Assembly (NCBI GenBank): GCA_013397435.1
Contig: VZRG01000748.1
Span: forward strand, 158,410 to 222,409
Length of the DNA stretch: 64,000 bases
Source: Erythrocercus mccallii
Lineage: Eukaryota; Chordata; Aves; Passeriformes; Dicruridae
Direction: 5' to 3'
This document shows positions 19,501-31,600 of the stretch, piece by piece; the stretch's first letter is position 1; each line of letters begins with the position of its first letter. The notes beneath the pieces are model-generated. The model had not been told where the DNA came from. It ran no database searches and was given only the letters and a program-made list of their open reading frames with translations. The position numbers were made by a program, and so were the translations under genes.

Positions 19501-21411
19501 GAATTCCCATAGGGATCCTGCTCTGTTCAGAGGCCCACAAAAGCATCTGACTCCTTTAAACTCTACTTTTAAACAGGTATCAGCAGTGTTTCAGTGATCA
19601 GTCAGAGGTACTTTGGCATCACTGCTTTGCCACCAGACTTCCCTGTGCCATACCATCTCTTCCACACAGCCCACAGGAGCTGGGAGCACCACCCAGGGAC
19701 CCTTGGCCCTGGAGCAGGGGGAGGAAATGGCCCTGTCTTCACAACTGGGGATGATTTCGTTTTAGAAAGCCTGCTTAAGGGCCATTGACACAGAGTGGTC
19801 CTTCCATTCAGAATTGTGCCTGTGTGAATGACCCATGTGCAGGCTAAAGATGCTCAGGTGCTGCCCAGTCTTATAACAGGAAGCTATCAGGAGCCCTGAT
19901 TTAACATAGAGGGGTTTATATCCAAAATTAAAAGACCTTACTCCTCCTTCCTCCCACCTGAATGTCACCTCTTGGGATGCAAAACCAAGGCTTGAGGCTG
20001 GAAACTGTCAGTTCTGCATTTGTCGACTTGTCACCCAGAAATGTTAATATTCTTCCTGCATGGTCCACAGCCTTCAGAGATAAAATAGCTCATGTGGAAC
20101 ATTAGGACTTACAATTATTTACTGTTTCCAGGCAGTAACATTCTCTTGGTTTTAACCAGTTAATTGTATTTTCCAAAGGGTTTTTATCTACCTATCTGTT
20201 ACATGCCAGTGGGATGCTGATGCTGTAGCTGAGAGGGCTCACACACAAGTGGAAAGACAGGTGGACTGGTAAATATCAATGGGGCCTTAAGACAGGCTGT
20301 GGAGGAGGCCATTTGACTGTATCAGTACAGTTTACAGTGCAATGCAGCATGTGTTGCAAGGCTTGCAGCACGCAAGGCACGCAGCATAGTGGGTCCAGGT
20401 GACTACAGCAGATCGTTCTGTGGAAGTCCTGCTGCTAGTAGAGCCATCCATGGCTTTTGAATGAATGGTCCTTTGCAAGCTACCTGCCCTGCTAACCCTA
20501 GTGGAAATTCAGTTATATCTGGTGGCACTGGATCAACAGCCCAGCAAGCCAGCCTCTCTGACCAGTGGAAAAGCTGTGCAGATGCACATTCATGGTGATG
20601 ATAACTGAGATGTTTTATCTCCCATCTGTCATGAGCTATTAGCATGCACAGAATTAGTTATTACAGCCCAGCTATCAGCAGTAACAGAAGATGCTGCGGT
20701 ATCTCTACCGTACATTAATATCTGCCCCTAGTCAAATAAAGCAACCCCTCTGCATGAAAATAATGTATGATATATCACACTGCTAGATGAGTTTTCACAG
20801 ACATCTGAAAGGCAGAAATGCAAGTGGAGTACACACACACAGAGCCCAGCACAGAAACACTAAATTGTCAAAGGCATGTCTAAACTTGTCACATGGGACA
20901 CTTCTCTGAGTCCAGGCATTATTGCTTTCTGAATATCTTCCCTCCTCACAAGATGTACTGAAACTCTTCCTTACTGAGCACAATACAGGAATCAGAGCTG
21001 AAATTTGAAAGCTGAAGCAGTTGTCTAAATGCAAAAGACAATAAATCTATACCAAGTCAAAAGGCCAGAACCATCTTAGGATAGCTGGAAAAGGGTATCT
21101 CTAGGCCAACACCCAGATGGGAATGCAGACCAATCCCTGCTGAGCTGCTACCATAGCTGTTTAGTACTTGGAACATTTTGTTTTAATTTTTCACTTTGTT
21201 CTTAGTGTAATTTTTAAATTACCCCTTTGAACTCCTTGGAATAGATTCCCCTGAGACTCTTCAGATTTCTCGACACATTTAGGAGTCCACCCTCAGCTCA
21301 TAGGGTGAAAACAATGTCTGTCAGAGCTACCTGGGCTTCAGGAGTATGTTGGAGTCTGCACCCAGGTCTCATGCCATGCCCAGTACCCAGCAGCAGGGGC
21401 TCTTGCAAAGA

Positions 21412-21441
21412 TGCCACTTGCAAAGATGAAGTGCCTGGCCT
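21412..21441 (+). repeat. 15-bp tandem duplication
   Basis: CTTGCAAAGATGCCA is followed by CTTGCAAAGATGAAG, two adjacent copies with two or three differences. Confidence 0.7.
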
Positions 21442-23341
21442 CAGGACTGTGGCTTCTTCCCTCTTCTGCCAATATGTTTAGAAGTAACGAGGAGAGGAAC
21501 CCCTGCCATCTATGTTAACAGTGACTCAATGTGTTATTTCTGGCAGTTATTCCACAAGACTTCTTTTTCTGCATTAATATTCAAGAGCCCAGGCAGGCAG
21601 CTCAGGGCTAGACTGCAGGATGCTAAATCCTGTAACTCAGAGAAATACACAAATGTGTAACAAAACATGGATAAAAAATAAAAAGGCTACACTATTCTTA
21701 TTGTGAAAACCTTTTAAGGGACCAGGATATTATTTAAAAACAGAAACACAATAATCCAAATCTCCATGGTCTATGAAGTCTTGTTCTGCACTTCCTAGGT
21801 TTGGCCTTTCAAGCTGCCTGCCTGTGACTATCGCTGCTGCACTGCATGCATGTCCTGACACAGAGGATGGGCACCCATGTCCATGCTCCGTGGGGCTGGA
21901 CTGCACCCCAGGGACGCAGCTGCCTACACCACCAGAGAGAAGAGCAGGTGCTGAGGATGGCAAGACCCTCTCTGAGTCACAGCCCTGCCCCAGGGTGACT
22001 CAGCTGAGGGGACACAACCTTTTACTTTTCTGTTTGATTTTTCTCAGCCACTTTTCAATCACTCCCTGAAAAGCTACAGAGGGTGCAAAGCTCACACCCA
22101 TCATTCAAAGCCTGGGGTGTAGTAGAAGACAGTAGGGCTAGCATTGCACTTGGTTCAAGATGTGAGATGAGCCCCTGATGGCCAACAAGGGCATTGTGGA
22201 GCACAGTGTATGCCCATGAGATTCCTGGGCATACAACACACTATAGGAAATGCAAGGCACCCTTGGTCCTATTTCTCCACAGTTTGGTCACTCTATCCCT
22301 TCTTTAGAGCTTGCAAAGGGAACATCCCTCTGCCACTTTTACTGACCCCTCTACATTGGCAGCCACCTTGCAGAGCTTAGCCCGTAAATATATTTTACCC
22401 TCTACCTTCAGGCAGTCCATCACATTCCCCATTCCTCTCCCAGCTGCCATTACCACGTGCCACCACATCCCTGGGGGTCCCCTTGGATGACTACTGCCCC
22501 TGACATGGACACAATTCCTGTTTTCCAGCTTTTCTGCCTCTGTCTGCTCCTCTCTGGCACCACAAACTGGCCTCCACAAGGCCTCCCCATGGTCTGGGAG
22601 GGGAAGGTGGTTCTGGGGAAAGTACACAGCTGGGTGGCTGCAGAGGACAACCCAGACAACCAAGGGTTCACAGAGACACACAGAGAGAAAACAAAGCTCC
22701 TGGAAGAGATACACATAAGAGGGGAACCCTTCCTACAGATTTGTGGAAGGTCAGAGCTGCCACTTGAGGAAGTGGCAATAGTTTGCTATTGTTGCCCAGG
22801 CACCTTACACAGACAAGTCATTGCACAGGAGGTCACGAACAGGAGAAAGCATAGCTGTAGGCAGAGCAAGGTATGCACTTGAAGAATGAGACTTCAGGAG
22901 ATCTGGATCTGGGGCTCAGCCTCAAGGCTTTGATGCTTTACAGGGTGGCTCCTGGCTGCCAGCTCTTCTGCTTGCTCATTCTTGTACCTGAGTTTTTCTC
23001 CCTCCCTCTTACTTTTCTGTTTTTCTGTTCAAGTAGCAGCTGCACTGTTGTTTGGCCAGAGCTGGAGCTCCAGCTGAGACCAAGGGCCAAGGAGCAGAGA
23101 GCACAGCAGTGGAGACAGGTTCCACATGGTGAAGAAGGGACTTTGTGGTGGGGGCAAGGGTAGGGAAAAGGAAAAGCTGGAGGGAAGGAGAGGATGAAGA
23201 GTAGGAGTGGAACAAGTTGAATGAGAAATCAGAGGAGAAAGAGACCTGGCCATTCAGCTGGGCACCACACACTTTATGCTGCAATTGGCTCCTCTGTGAA
23301 ATGTTTTGGTTAATGCTTAGGGAACAAAATACATGGAAGCC

Positions 23342-23359
23342 TTTTTTTTTTTTTTTTTT
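23342..23359. repeat. Poly-T homopolymer
   Basis: About 18 consecutive T. No retroposed gene body or target duplication is recognisable beside it, so it is not called the tail of a processed copy. Confidence 0.85.
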
Positions 23360-23408
23360 AAGTTAATAACAGTCATCTATTTATAGGCTGTAAATTATAC
23401 ACCATGAA

Positions 23409-23444
23409 CAGAGACAAGACATTACTCAGAGACAAGACATTATT
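23409..23444 (+). repeat. 18-bp tandem duplication
   Basis: CAGAGACAAGACATTACT is followed by CAGAGACAAGACATTATT, identical except one base. This is typical of a recent replication-slippage duplication. Confidence 0.9.
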
Positions 23445-23458
23445 TTGCTGCCAACACA

Positions 23459-23538
23459 GAAAAGGGAAGGAAAGGGGAAAAAAAGCAGACAGAGAGAAGG
23501 GAGAGGAAGAAAGGCACACAGAGAGAAAGCAAGGAAGG
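23459..23538. repeat. Purine-rich low-complexity tract
   Basis: About 80 bp almost entirely A and G on the plus strand. A second purine-rich stretch lies at 23160-23222. Confidence 0.7.
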
Positions 23539-25243
23539 TGTGAGCTTCTGACCCTTCCTGAATCCCACGAATCTACAGCAAAGGGCATGTCGTGTGCAAC
23601 AGGGGTGACACTGAAAAGAAGAAGAGAAGCATGTGGAGAAAATTGCAGAAGCCCAATTCTTGTTCCTTCCTGTCAGAGAGGAAACATGTGGGACCATTTC
23701 TGAATGAGTTGGACCATTTTCTAGTGCTTCTTTTGAGTGCTAGAATAAAGCACCATGAAAAATTTTGCACAGGAGCTGATTTTGCATAGGCCTGTGAAAT
23801 CTGACACCCTCCTGTCTGCTGCAGACAAATGCATGGGCCACATTCCAGGCTTTCCTGGCCTCTTGACAGCAATTTGAGCGCTTCAGAAAAACACTTTACC
23901 ATCCCCCCTCTCTTTTCAGCCCCTTCTGGTTTCCCCTCCAAACCCTCCTCCTCCTTTTGCAATCACATGTGCACAGATTCATCTGCCAGAGTTAGAAATC
24001 AGATCACACTGTCTTCCTTTGCAGTCAATAGAAATAGGGAGAGAGGGTGATTTGCCTACTTGATCTCCCCATTAGTTATGAGATGGCTCTACAATATTTA
24101 ATTCAGTGTAATATTTAAGTATCTAACACTAGATGAGACAAGTTTAGGCTTTATGAGGAACCCAACAAATTGTTTCCATCAAGCTTGCTGTGTACAGGAT
24201 GAAAACATTCAGGAGTAATCCCAGACCTGGGCAGAATAAGAACAATCTATTTTTAATGCAATTGCTGATAAACTTTTTCAGGAATACTTGGGCTTCAGAA
24301 AGTATCACAGCAGATCTAACACAACTTCCTCCTTTTCTAAAGCTTATTGACCTTCTTATTTGATGCCCTAAGTTTCATCACTTAATTGTTCCTTTCTTTC
24401 CACTTCCTCGTTCCTTGTCTATATTTCATGTTATTTTTATAACTCCATTCTTTTTGATTTTATACACTGGAAAGAGAATAAGATGTTTGTCCCAGCTTGC
24501 CCAGGTGAGATTAATCTCTGTCCCAGCACAGATTAAAAAAACTTTTTATCTCTGAGGTTTCCCAATATCTATCCTATATGATCAAAACCTGAAATGTGAA
24601 ACCCAGTCATTTTACAGCCCCACCACAGAAGGGACTGTATGTGCACTCTGCTGGCACTAAGAACATACCCTTGGGGCAGCAGCCCACTGCAAAGCATCTG
24701 TGACATCTACTGAGGGATGTCACAGTCCAGGTATGGACCAGAATCAGACACTACCCTCTATACAGCCTTGAATGCAAGGACCATGTGTGGAGGCATGCAA
24801 CACTGAGACCAAAACTCAATTCACTTCATTTCTCTGGTACTTGGTAACTGAGGGCACATGGTCAACCACATTATGCAGCCAGGGCTCCCCTGTGTTTCAG
24901 TGAGGTCAACATGGAGAACAGGAAAAGAGTAAGGATTTGTTTGACAGCCTACTGAATTATGAACAGTTGAGCAATTGGTGGGTGAGTAACTGGTGGGGTG
25001 CTGCTTGGCATTGTTTCAAACCACATGTTGCTCACAAGCAACGAGAAATTTAAGTCAGTAATCTGCAGGGTAGAGCAAAAGTGAGACCATGAATTTGGAT
25101 CTGAGCTTGCAGAGCAAAAACCTGTAAGTGGTTCTCTAAGCATCTAGTTAGTAGGGATGACATACACATGTGAGATGGTGCTATGTTCAGCTCTCTGTGA
25201 TTTATTAAAATATGAATATTAATCTAATACTGATATTCAACTA
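23539..25243. other. Gene-free interval
   Basis: No exon, RNA gene or named repeat. A minus frame of 129 codons (23573-23962) has no domain I recognise. Confidence 0.4.
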
Positions 25244-25690
25244 TGACAGACAAAGACTCTCTAACAGTTTAAAGTTAGAAAGTGTATGTTTATTGCGACC
25301 GAAGGGCAGCGGGCAGCGGGGAAGATCTCAGATCTACAAAAGTCTTGAATACACAAAATACAAATGCATATTCATATTCTTGTCACCTCCTCTTCTCCAC
25401 TTCGTATGCTAATTGACAAAAGGCTATTAAGCATGCCTAATCTGTTCCTTGAAATGAGTCGGGGGTCCATTCTGGGGAGGGGTCACCTGAAATGAGGAAG
25501 TAAAATGAGTCTTCCTCGTTTTGACTTTTTTAGCTTTTCAATGCATACATGACAAATAGATCCTTGTTAGGACTTATAGTTTCCTGTGTTCAATGGGTCC
25601 TTCAAGCATGGCAAGTCTGCAGCTATCTTGTGTCTTTGACATCTATTCACTACATTTTGGTTTTCATTACAAGCACAGCTACATGAATAT
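25244..25690 (-). mobile_element. Probable minus-strand LTR of another ERV family
   Basis: On the minus strand the right-hand sequence leads to a GC-rich CGCTGCCCTTCGGTCGC, then AATAAA (25289-25294 on plus), then GAGAGTCTTTGTCTGTCA at the left edge. This is an R-U5-like layout ending in CA. The upstream (right) boundary is not clear: the element may run to about 25860, and no target duplication was found. No retroviral genes are recognised next to it. Confidence 0.6.
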
Positions 25691-28600
25691 AAAATTGACA
25701 AACAATTGATTTACTAGATTCGGGGTAGCTTATCTCAAACCCAGTTTCTTCTAACCGTCCTCTAACTTTTAAATTATTTCAGCAAAGCTTATCTGTTTAT
25801 TTCAGCTAAATCAGCAATATCTATTGTTAACCTTAACTTTAGCTTTTCTAAAATCTTCAAAATTAGTGCCTCACCTGGAAGCTCCAGCAAATGAGAGCAA
25901 CAACATTACAGTGCTTGACATTGAGAGTTGCCATTGCAAGCCATCCTAGAACACTGTCCTACAGAGCAATCCTTTTCATGATGAGTGCCTGTTTGGTGAC
26001 CTATGTGCAAAGGCACTTCCTAGTTCCACTTAAAAAGGAACTAGGAAAAACATCCTAGCTGAATCCAAGGGTAACTCTCATGCAGTCTAGTACACGGATA
26101 TCTAAGCAGACACTTAGCAATATGTTATGTCATACAGAGTCTCATAAATTTGTTCAGAGGTATTGCCTTTCGGGCTGGGGGTATAATGTGATATAGACCA
26201 TTCAGCTGAGATACCATGTCACTGAATTGCCTTTTCATCCCAGCAGTGGGTCTTTCCACATAAGAAGGAGAAGACGTCCATGATGGCAGCGATGTGTGGG
26301 CAGGGAACCTGCAAAGCAAATGATGCTGCCAAATAAATAGAAACTCAGATCTACAGAGTTTCTAATTTGGCCTGGAGGACAAGTCAACCAGCACAATGTA
26401 TCAGCTTAGATACTCCTCATCTGAGCCCTAGGGAACATCTTTACCTAAGCACAGTGCACCCTTATCCCTCAAGCTCTGATCTTGCCAGAGCTCAAATACA
26501 GGCAACATGAAAGAATATCCCACAGCTGCTGATGAATTAGCACATGCTGCCTTCTCTCCAAATCAGTGCTAAAGCTAAATCTGTCTGCATCACATTAAAA
26601 AGCTATGCTCCCTTCCCGAACCCTGATGTGTGAAACCTCAACTCATTTTTATCCCCTGATGCTCAGGATCCTGGACCAGTGCTCCCAGCAAGCCAACTGG
26701 CATCCTGTACCTTTGTCAGGGTCTCGCAGCCAACCTGTATTTTCACTGCAGCAAATTAGAACTGAGCAGTCTCCTGATTGATCTGAGCCTTACAGGGCAT
26801 AGCAGTGCAGTCTCCAGAGCTACCCTCTGTAGCTCCTGCTCTCATGCCCATCCAATTCCAGAAATTCCTCGTCTCTGTGCCACACAGTCAAGCCATAGCT
26901 ACCATCCCGGTGGCAGATACCTGCCAGGAAGACCCATCAGGGCTCAAGTTCTGCCAAATCACATCTGCTTCTTTGTCCTAGTTTCCTCCAGTTCACCTAT
27001 GATTTCAATTAACTGAAATCATGACAGCTATTCCAGTCCTACGTAGGCAGGGCAGATCCCATCACTGTTTTTTCTGTTTTTTTAAAATGAGTATTATTTT
27101 GGGGTGTAGGTGGAGGGGATGGTGCGTAAGTGAAAAAGTCTGAATCTGTAGCATAAAATCTCATCTGAGCCTAAAAGAAGCTGGCAGATTGATGGAAGGC
27201 ACTACCATAATGTGAAAGAACAAATAGGGTGAAGATGCTGCCAGAAGGGAAAGTGAATCCTCCCTGGTTCTATGAGTATAGACATCCTTGGTGGTGTATG
27301 TACAACGAGCACATTCTGCAAGTAAGCTTTAATCTTTAATGCCATGCTCTATAGGAAACAGCAAAATATTGTACCGAAATTATCTGGGGGCTTGGAAAAT
27401 CCTTTGCTTGCCTCACTCAGCAGATCGCAGATTAACACCTCTGGCCTTACACCAGTGACTTTAGCAGCATGATGATAAAGGGGACTGGAGGCATATTTCT
27501 TCCTTGTGCACCCCATTTCCCCCTCTCTAACAGCCAGGACCTTCTTGCAGTGAGACAACTGAGAGCAGTGGCTCTTTGCAGAAGGCAAGGTGGTTTCTAC
27601 ATGGACGAGATTGTTCTTGTGAGGACTCCAAAGAAAAAGAAAAATCTCCTCTGTTACTAAGCAGAGGGATCTGAAGGCCATTGTCAGGGGAGAAGCAGAA
27701 GAATTTCCATAAAAGGCAGAATTATTCTGCCTGCAGCCAAGCTACCTGGTCTCTAATCTTGTCAGATCTCACAGCAGTAGCAGGACTGGTCAGCAAGGGG
27801 AGATAGGGTGTTGCAGTGATGCAGGGAAGAAGGGAGGGAACTTCTTATCCTGCGCAGACAGTAAATACGTTATCCCTGTGGATTTTAATTTTATTTTTCA
27901 TGACCAAAAGAAGAAGAGTCTTTTATGATCCAGAGGATGAAGTGTGCATCACATGATATCTAATCTGTTTTCTCATCTAATTCCAATAGGAACATTTAGA
28001 TTATGCTGCATTACTTTTCCTCTTTTTGCTTTCTTTCATCATTCACCTAAGCTGCTCCAACCGGTTGCAAGGCCCAGAACTCTTTGAATAACTGTGCATG
28101 AAAAATTTCCTTCTGTTGTAAGTAACCTAAGGCACCTGGAAACAAAGTGACCATTTGCCTGATCAGCAAGAGGGATCCCTGGATATTAAAACAGAAATGG
28201 ACACGACAGGGTAGAAAGGACTTACAGGGTCTCTGTCCACCAATCCAATGCCAGAGCCAACACGGATCACTGTGGACTGCAAGGAAAAAGAAGCATCCCC
28301 AGATCCCAGCCCCTTTTTCTGCATTACCCAGGGATTACCTCAGGCAGCTTGTCTCTTTGCTTCATCTCTGAACCGTGCCCAGCATAGATAGCAAAGCTGG
28401 AGAGGCTGACACAGCGGAGGCACCCTCCAATGTCCTTGAAGTCCCTGGGACAGAGCTAACGCCTGGGTTAAGTGCACCCACAGCTTTCCCTTGGCTCAGC
28501 TAAGTTGGTGTTGAATTCTCCCCACATGATGGCTGTTTAAATTCACTGTAAGACAAGTAGGAGGAAAAGAATGGATCTCAGGGAAAGGAAATAACTAACT

Positions 28601-31600
28601 CTTGTCCTGCTGCTCTTTGGCCAGTAAAGTGATGCAGAAAGAGAGAGGAGGCTTTTCCCCTGCTGTATAAAGAAGCTGAAAATTGAAGAGCAAATGAAGA
28701 GTATATTTGAAGATAGCACAAATCCTTGATAAAGCCTCTCTGAAACTTGATGAAAAATTTCAGTGTGCATTAGGAAAGTTGGGATTTGCTAAAGGATAAA
28801 TCCATCAGACAGGACAAACTGAGGAGAATAGACAGACACAGACACTCTCCCTGGAGTGGGGTAGGGTGCAGAATGAGCATTAACCTTTGTTGGCCTATTG
28901 GTCAGGGATGGAGCACTAGCATGGAGGTCAAGCATGCAGGGTCTTCAGTCTCTGCTAGGCCTCTTGTGTTGTTTGAGGAGACAGCCCCAGCATGCTGGCA
29001 CCACAGATGCAGACAGTTCTGGGGCAATCATGAGCTTGGCATGGTCCCTCTCTTGCCTTGCTCTCTGTCCACTTCCCTGCAACAAGGATAAGCTGTGGAC
29101 AGCACAGGCAAGCAGCACACTTGATGGCTCCTTTCCTCATCAGGAAAGCAGGATAGCAGGAGCTGCTCTGGGCCACAAAAATCCAGAGTAGTTTCAGATG
29201 TGGTAATGAGGTCTTTGGGAGGAGATATAAATGCAGTCACTAATCTCACTCTTGGTTTTCTCCAGTGTCTCCTATAGGAGAGCAAGCAGAAGCACTCTGT
29301 CTAGCTTTCCAAATCTGCACTATCTCCCCAAATAGGAAAAGATATGGCCTAAATTTCCTACCTGCTCTTCAAAAATTTCTTTTACCCCCTTTGCATTTCC
29401 AACAAACTAATTCCCTTGGAACAAGCCTGTAATTAAGAAACTGTACAGGGAACTTTGTCATCAGGTAAATGCAGATGATGGTATCTGGAGACAGAAATTC
29501 TTTCAATGAAGATTAATTAAGCAGAGCTCCTGTCCCAGTCTATCTGGCAGTGGGGAGAACAGGGTTTGAACATGGGAGAGAAGGGTCAATTCTCCCCTCA
29601 CTCTGCAAATCTGGCACCATCCACCCAGAAAACATCATTCATGGAAGACTTCAGAGGATACAAATGGTTTCTGTGTTCTCAGGCTTTTTGTTTAGGCAGA
29701 GCTGTTACTAAGACTGTTCCTGCAGCAGCAGGGAAAAAGGGCAGAGAAAACATGCTTATTCTTGATCCAAAAGAGCTACATCTATCTGCCTGATGTGCAT
29801 TTGCTTCCCAGAGGGGACATGGACAGGAACTGATGTTTGCAATCCACACAGTGCTTAGTGGGAAGGCAGGTCCAAGAGAGGCAATAGGACACAGCTGTGC
29901 CTCTTCCTCGCAGATCATCCTGGAAACAGATGTTTTACCTTGGGAGTTTGTGCTCTTCAGTGCCCACCCAGCAGCAGCAACCTGACTGTAAAGGCCTGAG
30001 TCAGTGAATGGTGCAGGGAAGAATAAAGAGAAACAGCTTTGCTTTACATGTTGAATGGAAAAAGAAAATATTTCGCATGAAGACAAAAAAGTCACAGCAC
30101 ATAAAACAAAGGAATGGGAGGAGAGATGATCCAAAATACATATGAAAAACTGTGTTAAAGCAGCAAGAAGAACAAAGGCTGAGGAAAGACGTACTAAGCA
30201 TCCAGCATTAGAATCAATTAAATGTAGCCAAAGAAGGAAAAAGGTCAAGAAAAGACAGGCAAGGGAACAGCAGATTCTGGTGGTGAGTGAGATATGGAGA
30301 GAGTGCGCACCCTTTAACCAGGAGACTTACATGCCTAGCTCCTGTTAAAGGGCAAATGTGGACAGGAGTACATTACCACAAACAGGGAGGCTCCTCTGCC
30401 TCCATCTTGCACAGCCACGTATGAACTGCCCCCATGGATTTCATATGAACCATACCAGAATTTCTTTTATCAACTCAGCCAGCAGCACTGGCAAAAGCAA
30501 GTAAAAAAAGTGTGTTTTTCACAGTGATCCCTTCCCCATCACCACTCACTGGAAAGTGGCATGGGCTTTGTGGTCCTCAGCAGCAGATGTTAAACAAAGA
30601 GGGGAAAGGTTAGACAAAATGGCCATATCTGATCATCCGGCCCTTCCCACAGGCAGTGAATAACAGGAGCACATAGCTCTTGAGAACAATCCTAGAAAAG
30701 CTCCTGCTTATGCATAATAGCTTGTTCTTTTAACAACAGGGACAATACCTGCACTTCTTGTAACAAGTTTAGCCCTTGGGACACTTAATGACAGAATTCC
30801 AGAAAGCTGGATCACCTGGCTGGCAAGGCATGGGCACTTCAGGGAACACAAAGTCTCATCTGGGATACAAATGGCTTCAAGTAAGCTCTCAGCCCAAGGT
30901 GGTGACTGGGATGCTGCTGACATTCCCAGGAAGGAAAGAAATAAAAAAGATATTACAAGAAGGTGAAGAAAGCCTTTGATGCTCAGTTTATTGGGAGGCA
31001 TAATGTGATATATGAGAGATTTAGCCAGCATTATCAAATACCAGAGGAGACTCTCAAGTCCTTCAGAAGAGTGGTGCAGAGCTGTTCAGGACACTTCCAG
31101 AAAATTTCTAAGAGGAATCATCATTGTGGGCCTAAGAGACAGAGAGTACTGGGCTACTCCTTCCACACACTGACCTTGGCAAAAACCAAAAAAAGCTACA
31201 GGATGAGAAAAGAAACAGGAAGATTTGGAGGGTAGGGTGTGCAGAGGAGGAAGAAGCAGATAGATTGACCCAGCCCCAGGCGAGTGAAAAGGAACAGGCA
31301 CACCAAAAAAAACCCCAACCCAACTCCAGGGACAAAGAAAGAACAGAAAACCTTCTGGATATCTCCCTGAATTCATGCCCTGTATTTTCATGCACAAAAC
31401 AAGGCTTCAGATCAATGAAAGCAGGACTTCTATTTGACAGGCAAGGACATAATTGAGAGAAGCTGGTTTTGGCACCAAAAGCCCCTGAGGTGTGCAGAAG
31501 CAGGGTAACCCCTCACGCTACCGAAACCTTAGGACACAAGACTTCAGATTTTACGATGAAACCCTGAAGGCAATTGCAGTTTGGAGTGCCAGAGGGTCCT

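Larger units (their letters stand above)
16980..23341. other. Long gene-free interval
   Basis: About 6.4 kb with no recognisable exon, RNA gene or transposon. The AT-rich, simple-repeat-free piece at 18160-18330 and the one at 20690-20800 look like possible conserved non-coding DNA, but motif support is weaker than at 4380, 13675 and 57060. The longest open frames (22457-22882, plus, 141 codons; 22304-22714, minus, 136 codons) overlap on opposite strands and show no domain. Confidence 0.45.

Noticed and set aside
23342..23359. Tail of a minus-strand retrocopy
   Set aside because: The sequence to its right shows no recognisable gene in reverse orientation and no flanking duplication.
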